Assembly: GCA_034670405.1 (NCBI GenBank)
Contig: JAXDDX010000062.1
Location: forward strand, 1 to 64,000
From: Hoplostethus atlanticus
Lineage: Eukaryota > Chordata > Actinopteri > Trachichthyiformes > Trachichthyidae
Length of the DNA stretch: 64,000 bases
Reading direction: 5' to 3'
Shown one piece after another: positions 58,227 to 64,000 of the stretch. Positions within the stretch are counted from its first letter, which is position 1; every line of letters begins with the position of its first letter. The notes under the pieces were generated by a model that saw nothing but the letters and a program-made list of their open reading frames with translations, did no database searches and was not told the origin of the DNA. Both the position numbers and the translations under genes were made by a program.

Positions 58227-61200
58227 TTATGAAATCTGCTGGTAAACCCAAAACAATCAAGGTTGTGATTGACCTGAGTGGAATATGAAATTTCAATGAT
58301 TTTAACTATTGTATCAGAGTTTTCCCTTCCATTGAATAGGTGTGTGTGTGTGTGTGTGTGTGTCACCCTGCCTTGAGGAGAATTTCATTAATATGGTTTT
58401 CAATGGAGAGTTTTTGTGTCTAAGTGCTTTCCACCCTGAATAATCAGAAGAAATACCAGATCTGGCCTAAATATTTTGGACAGTTTCATTGGAGTACTGT
58501 CGGAAGTGTCTCTTTGTGTTGAGCATCCCTTCTATTATTTGTGTGAACTCAAAAGCTAGACGTGAGAAGGTTTCCACTTTGTGTGTACACTAGAAAACAT
58601 CTTGCAGCAACAAGAACTCCAAATCTGTAATAAAGTCAGCCAAGGAGACATTAACCCTGCAGCATTTCTCCGCTGGAGTGTTGACTGGCAGACACGAAGG
58701 CTTTGGGCTTCGACTGAACCGCAGCGCAACACCTGGGTCTTTTTTTCCTTCTGCTGTTTGCTTGTAAAAAATGAGTTTACTTTCATCATGGAAACATAGT
58801 TAATGTGCTCTTTGGTGAGTGACAAATTGCAGCAGTGACAGAACATGCTTTTTCTTTGCTGTTGGGTTTTAGGTTGAATTTGATTTGCGTTAAAAGTTAT
58901 TTTTACACAGGTTTTCATACTTGTTTTATCATGGTGAAATGTATATTACTATTGTTTTGCAGTTAAAAACAAAGTGGCTGATTTACAGTGAATAATTGAA
59001 ATGTACAATAACCATTTCATGGCAGCATGTCTGTGTAGGCTTGGATATTCAATACTCCCTGGTTCATAGTTATCATCTGTGGCCTTTTATCCCTCCTGGT
59101 ACCAGCAAACATTGAGACGTTGAATAGATACACCAACATTGAAAACCTGTGTAAATATAGCAGCAAAGTAGGGCCCAAATCGTCCTGATATCAGTTCAAA
59201 CAGTTTCCAGAGCTGTTTGAATATGATTTTTTTTGCATTCCTTAATATCATATTGTGAATCTTTTGTGTTTGTTGGGGTTGAGGCTGAACTTGGTCACCT
59301 CCTCAACATCACATTTTGGCTGGGAAGTTATTCAATGTAGTTTAACTTTGCAGAATGCTGTGAGTGAGAGCAAACCGTTGTGGTTTAGTTGTTTGGGTAG
59401 ATGCCATGTTTTCAGGTAGGCTGACAGAGGTTGAATGGCTCACAGTTGTGTGGATATTAAACAGCATTAAACATCTGTTTGGGTCAGCAGTGCTAGCAGG
59501 GCCCGTTTATACCGGGCTCGTGGGCTTTAAGCTTTTAAGAATACAGATTGCTGGTCTGGTTACGAGACCACACCAATGGCTTTATGGCTTAAGAGGCAAA
59601 ATGATATCAGACGATCAGCACTCACATACCTTCTGACTACGGGCCTGAGGTCCCTAGCCACGTCTGGGTGGCCAGAGGTCGCAGCAGGCAGGTGGGGCCT
59701 CTGCATATTTAACCAGTCTGCATATTCACAGCAGCCCTGAAGCATTAGAGTGTGATGGCTGGATTCCTGACCTGCTGTATAATTGATAGGCCACTGATAT
59801 ATAATGCATCACCTGCATCCTTGGTGAGGATCAATCTCAGCAGTTTTGAGGTGGTGGTAGGCGGTGGTCGGCATCTCTCTGGGTGTGTCCCGATGCGGAG
59901 CTCTTCCCCTGGGATGGTCGTCACAGAGCGGTCCGTCAGCTCCGTGATAAGAAACGGTAGCCTGCAGCCTATAACTTTAAACGCGCGTATAATTGTTGTG
60001 TGTGTGTGTGTCACCTCAGCAGACACGCAGTAATGGTCACCAGTACGTGGTCTGTAAACACAATACATCGGTGGACCCAAGTTGGACCCAAAATGCTCAA
60101 ATGTGCTTCACATGAAGAGCTACTTTCTGTTGAAAATGTAAAGAAATTGGCAAATGATAACAGAGCATGCAAAGTTTTTAAATGATGGTGGGGATTTCAA
60201 CATTAGTGTCTACCAGTTGCTTAGTGGTTATCACTTAGAGAGAGTGTGTGGATCTATTTCTGCATTATTTACATCAATGATATTATTAGTTGTTTTTCTC
60301 CTCTTCTTTTGCTTTTCTCTTACCTTTTTCTTTCTGTTCTCAGTGCTGATGGGACCTATGAAGTCTCCTTCTACTCCAATGCGGTGATCTCCAACAACGG
60401 CGAGGTGGCCTGGCTCCCACCAGCCATCTACAAGTCGGCCTGCAAAATCGAAGTCCGCGATTTCCCCTTCGACCAGCAGAACTGCACCCTCAAGTTCCGC
60501 TCCTGGACCTACGACCACACCGAGATCGATCTCATCCTCCTCAGCGACTTCGCCAGTCGCGACGACTTCAAACCCAGCGGCGAGTGGGATATCGTTTCCC
60601 TGCCCGGACGCAAGAATGAAGACCCCGACGACATCACGTACCTCGACATCACCTATGACTTCATCATCAAGAGAAAGCCGCTGTTCTACACCATCAACCT
60701 GATCATCCCCTGCATCCTGATCACGTCCCTGGCCATTCTGGTGTTCTACCTCCCGTCAGACTGCGGCGAGAAGATGACGCTGTGTATCTCGGTCCTCCTG
60801 GCCCTCACTGTGTTTTTACTCCTGATCTCAAAGATCGTGCCGCCTACGTCTTTAGCAGTGCCTCTGATTGGGAAGTACCTGATGTTTGCCATGGTGCTGG
60901 TCACCTTCTCCATCGTCACCAGCGTTTGCGTGCTCAACGTGCACCATCGCTCCCCCAGTACGCACAGCATGCCTCCCTGGGTCAAGCGTGTCTTCCTGTA
61001 CCAGCTCCCCTCCTACCTCTTCATGCGGCGACCCGGTAGCTCCAACATCCGCGAGAGGTTCCGGAAAAAGCAACAGCAGCGATCCTACTCGGACCTGAAG
61101 CAGCGGGGGGCGGACGGGTCATTGGCGGCCGGAGGGGCTGGCAGCTCCGGGGGAGTGGCGGATTCCTCCTCGTCCTTCTACGTGAACGAGGAGTCGGCCA

Positions 61201-61672
61201 AGCGCTACGGCTGGAAGATCAGCGACCTGCCAGAGAACACAGAGTTCAGGAAGAGGATGACGCTCAAGTGCAACATTGACGTGGAGGAGGCGGTGGACGG
61301 AGTGCGCTACATCGCTGAGAAGATGAAGACTGAGGATGATGATGAAGGGGTGAGCGTTGCGAGAAAGAGTGTGCACTTGTGGGTGATACATGAAAATACG
61401 TGCAGCGTGATATGTGACACGCTGCAGCAAATCAAGGCCTCACCTGCGTGTTTTTGTTGCATGGCTCTGCATGGCTCTCTCTTTGTCCGAAACCTCTAAC
61501 TTTCCTCTCCCCCTAGATCATTGAGGACTGGAAGTACGTGGCCATGGTGATTGACCGTCTCTTCCTGTGGATCTTTGTGCTGGTGTGTGTGGTCGGGACG
61601 GTGGGCCTCTTCATGCAGCCGCTGTTCCAGAGTTATAACACCCCCACTGTCGACGACCTGGAGCGGAACTGA
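48843..61672 (+). CDS. Neuronal nicotinic acetylcholine receptor non-alpha (beta2/beta4-like) subunit
   Basis: Subunit of a pentameric acetylcholine-gated cation channel in the neuronal plasma membrane. Exons: 48843-48894, 56996-57141, 57434-57478, 57666-57775, 60344-61349 and 61517-61672. The total is 1515 bp, 504 residues, with the intron layout of neuronal nAChR genes. Signal peptide is about residues 1-21 ([13 protein letters not shown]). The extracellular domain has loop-D tryptophan in NCWLTQ, the Cys-loop [15 protein letters not shown] and a glycosylation sequon NKS. M1 is [21 protein letters not shown]2 lies in [20 protein letters not shown]3 ends [11 protein letters not shown]4 follows [16 protein letters not shown]. 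There is no vicinal CC pair in loop C, so it is a non-alpha subunit. After M2 it reads [11 protein letters not shown] where mammalian beta2 and beta4 have SLDVPL. It may belong to the fish non-alpha lineage (beta2-like or beta5); the paralogue cannot be fixed by eye. Intron 1 is 8.1 kb and contains no other gene. Confidence 0.9.
52003..52035. repeat. (TG)n microsatellite
   Basis: About sixteen TG units in intron 1 of the nicotinic receptor gene. Confidence 0.9.
53960..54140. repeat. Dispersed repeat copy in receptor intron 1
   Basis: Contains agtttccaaagctgtttt, aatatgaatt and ccaacttggccacgtcctgc. A related, diverged copy with agtttccagagctgtttgaa and gaacttggtcacctcctc lies at 59170-59340. 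Family unknown. Confidence 0.45.
55018..55240. repeat. Two (TG)n tracts
   Basis: (TG)n at about 55018-55050 and 55195-55239 in receptor intron 1. Confidence 0.9.
55346..55427. repeat. Long (CA)n microsatellite
   Basis: About 40 uninterrupted CA units, the longest pure dinucleotide tract in the window; likely highly polymorphic. Confidence 0.97.
55550..55631. repeat. (TG)n/(GTGC)n microsatellite
   Basis: About 80 bp of TG units with CG interruptions, opposite in strand sense to the CA tract 120 bp upstream, so the pair could fold back. Confidence 0.93.
57148..57222. repeat. (CA)n microsatellite beginning at the exon 2 donor
   Basis: CA/CG units begin six bases after the donor of receptor exon 2. 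CA repeats close to a donor can act as hnRNP L-responsive splicing elements. Confidence 0.93.
57616..57652. repeat. (TG)n microsatellite just upstream of exon 4
   Basis: The tract lies about 15 bases before the acceptor of receptor exon 4; CTCCTTCATCAG follows. Long TG tracts next to an acceptor can influence exon inclusion. Confidence 0.9.
59170..59340. repeat. Dispersed repeat copy in receptor intron 4
   Basis: Diverged relative of the copy at 53960-54140, in the same orientation. Non-coding. Confidence 0.45.
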
Positions 61673-62733
61673 AATCTGATACCTGAACTTTGACCTGAAC
61701 ATGAATCCTAAACCTCCCCACCCCCCAAGCAGAATCAGAGCTCTGATAACATTTTAACACTTAAAAAAAACCTCACTCATCCTCCGCCTCGCACCACTCT
61801 CACTGATGTCCCCCTTTCTCTCTCACACGGAAGAGCGAGGGAAACGATTACTATGTTCTTTACCCCTTTACCGCCTCCCCCCTTCCCTCCTGCCCCGTTT
61901 CATCCTCCTCTTCTCCATTTAACTTCTACCCCGCTCATCTGTTGTTCACAGAAGAATCGGGATCAGTTCACTTTTAATGAATTCAAAATGGGAGGAGAAA
62001 CTACCTAACTACCATTCAGCGTTCAGAAGACCTGAGCTGAGGTTTGTTTTATTTTGAAGGAAATCCTCTTCCTGAATTGGCTGAATTGAAAGTGTATTGG
62101 CCCCAGAGACCCACAGAGGATCACCCAGCCAAGAGCAACTCAGGACTTGAATTTTTTAGTGTTCAGACTGTATTTGGTTTTACTCTTTCGACCATCTTGG
62201 CTCTCTCTCTCTCTCTCCTCCTGCACAGCCTCAGTTATATTCAATCACTGCTCAATTCTAACGGGCCTAACAGGACATCACGGGGCCTGGCATGCATAAA
62301 ACAAGGCTCTGTTCAAAGAGAGAGGGCAAGAGAGGTTGAAGCATCTGCGTTGCTCCAGAACCCTTTCCAAAGATGCACTTCCATGGGACAGACATACTGT
62401 ACATGTGCATCACACGAGCAGACGTGCACATGCTGCAGGTACGAACACACGGGCCTAACAGGACTTCACACCCCTGATGAAGAGGAGATGAATCCCTGCC
62501 GCAGCGAGAGACTGAGAAGAAGGTCTTGTTGTGCTGTTAAAAAAGGGGAAGTGGGTGGGGGGGAGGGCACCCAGCCTGTTTTTATCCTCACACCACACTG
62601 TGTGGACTCTACTGTGTCTGGCAACAGCTTCTGGCCTGACTTGACATACTGGGAAACTGGGTGTTGTGTGATGTTCAAAAGCAGTCGTGGTTTGAAAGAG
62701 GGAGGGACTTGACTTCAAAAATATATAAATAAA
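61673..62733 (+). other. 3' UTR of the nicotinic receptor gene
   Basis: Runs from the TGA at 61670-61672 to AATAAA at 62728-62733. Two further AATAAA motifs at 63253 and 63263 could serve a longer form. A 222-codon open frame at 62044-62712 has no resemblance to a known protein and is treated as chance. Confidence 0.55.
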
Positions 62734-63517
62734 ACCAACGACCATGCGGCTTTTGTTGCTCACCGTGCTTCTTTTAAAGATACAGTACGCTGGTTTCATC
62801 AAAGCAGTGCTCATTGGCATCCGTCACCAAGGAAACCAGCAGTAATATTGTATAGTATTTTATACACATAGACCCGCTAGCAAAGTAGCCAGACAGTATC
62901 GAGTCTGGCTCTGCACTCGCTATACCTTCCATATCGTATGTTTGAACATCGCAGCCAATTCTCTTGATACTTGAATCCGTGTCCGCTAATTGTTCCTGTA
63001 GCTTCTCGTCACTGTCATGATGCACTCGTCTGTCACTGCTACCGTTGGCCAAGGGAAAGGCGTACTGTACTAGCTGTGTTGATTTCTCTCATCGCGAGCA
63101 TTTTGTTGTTTTGGATGAAATGGGACGTGTTTGTTTTTTCTTCTCCCCACTGGCCAGTCATGTTGAGTGACTTCCTGTCTGGACAGTTGCATTTACAGTA
63201 AAAAGCTGAGGATTACAGGAAGGGACCGTGCTGATGTCTTGATAAATGGATCAATAAAGGGAAATAAAAGCGATGAGCAGGTCTGATCAATCAGAAAGCA
63301 ATGTCTTGAAGTCTGTACGTGTAACAATAGGCCTATTGCATCTTCATAAATACTATTGAATCATTTTGTGCTGCATTGACATTGTTTATTTTTTAGATTG
63401 GAACAACTTATAAGCACAGACAAGAAAGAGATTTCCTGCAACATAAATGCATTTACAAACGTCTCATTTTGATATTTGGTATTATTAGGATCCTTTTGAG
63501 GCCTAACACACAACAGA

Positions 63518-63548
<31 letters not shown>

Positions 63549-64000
63549 CTCCCCTCTCTCCTCTCTGTGCCTCAGAGCTGAGCAGATTCTCCCAGCAGTT
63601 GGCATTTTGGACAGAGGTTTCTGGAGTGCATGGCCGTGGGCGCTGTTTGTGTCTGTGAATTGTCCCGGGTTGGGGCTAAATGTTAGTCAGCTGACTAAGG
63701 CTTCATTAGAAAGTCTTGTCTCCCCCGGGGGAGTCACTTCGCCTTGTGTTAGCTTAAGATGGCAGCGAGGAGATACGCCCGCTAAGCCATGCACCGAAAC
63801 ACACAAACAGACATGAGGGGACACGGGCGTATGCATCACACATACACAGACAAACAGACGCTTAATAAGGCTAGGAAAGTTATTACAGAAGTGTTATAAC
63901 CTCTTTCCTCTTCATAAGAGAACAGATGCGTCATGAAATGTGGTGTAGGCCTGCAAGGAGCTAGCTGGTGATGTGGTATGGTATGATACATTTGTTGGTT
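62734..64000. other. Downstream flank without a recognisable gene
   Basis: No family was recognised on either strand. A (CT)n tract lies at about 63519-63545. The window ends in ordinary intergenic-looking sequence. Confidence 0.5.

Noticed and set aside
62044..62712. 222-codon open frame downstream of the receptor gene
   Set aside because: It sits in the 3' UTR, shows no known domain, is Ser/Cys-mixed without pattern and is followed directly by a polyA signal. Coding status cannot be excluded without comparative data, but nothing supports it.

Overview
This window is vertebrate nuclear DNA, almost certainly from a ray-finned (teleost) fish. The genes are split by GT-AG introns, there are many long (CA)n, (AGT)n and (CT)n microsatellites, a hAT-type MITE ends in the CAGTGG-like inverted terminus common in fish genomes, and every recognisable gene belongs to a vertebrate family. 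No operons, rRNA, tRNA or CRISPR arrays were seen. Exon limits were set by hand from splice signals, reading phase and remembered family sequence, without transcript data.

Layout, left to right. (1) 299-2528, minus: 5' seven coding exons of a STAP1-type PH-SH2 adaptor, whose last exons lie beyond base 1. (2) 4555-6482, minus: a small N-terminal RING-finger protein with hydrophobic C-terminal segments, not assigned to a named family. (3) 7686-10333, minus: a six-exon, about 198-residue paired-domain gene. Its intron positions and residues mark it as a Pax2/5/8-class gene, closest to Pax5, but the octapeptide and partial homeodomain are missing and the C-terminus is reduced to a stub. (4) 13768-21207, plus: zcchc7, five CCHC zinc knuckles, eight coding exons. 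(5) 23394-32876, plus: rnf38, twelve coding exons ending in a C3H2C3 RING, with one apparent 1-base frame break and a His/Asn-rich expansion. (6) 33960-48840: about 15 kb with no recognisable gene, only simple repeats, old dispersed repeats and a perfect hairpin. (7) 48843-61672, plus: a complete neuronal nicotinic acetylcholine receptor non-alpha subunit (six coding exons, 504 residues) with an 8.1-kb first intron. (8) 61673-64000: its 3' UTR and flank.

The genes do not form a pathway. The informative point is synteny: pax5, zcchc7 and rnf38 are neighbours on human 9p13, so the degenerate paired-box gene next to zcchc7 and rnf38 is best read as a diverged pax5 duplicate, possibly from the teleost genome duplication. 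Other unexplained structure includes three unrelated perfect inverted repeats (arms 18, 32 and 25 bp), all with exactly 5-base loops, and a duplicated splice-acceptor segment in an rnf38 intron.
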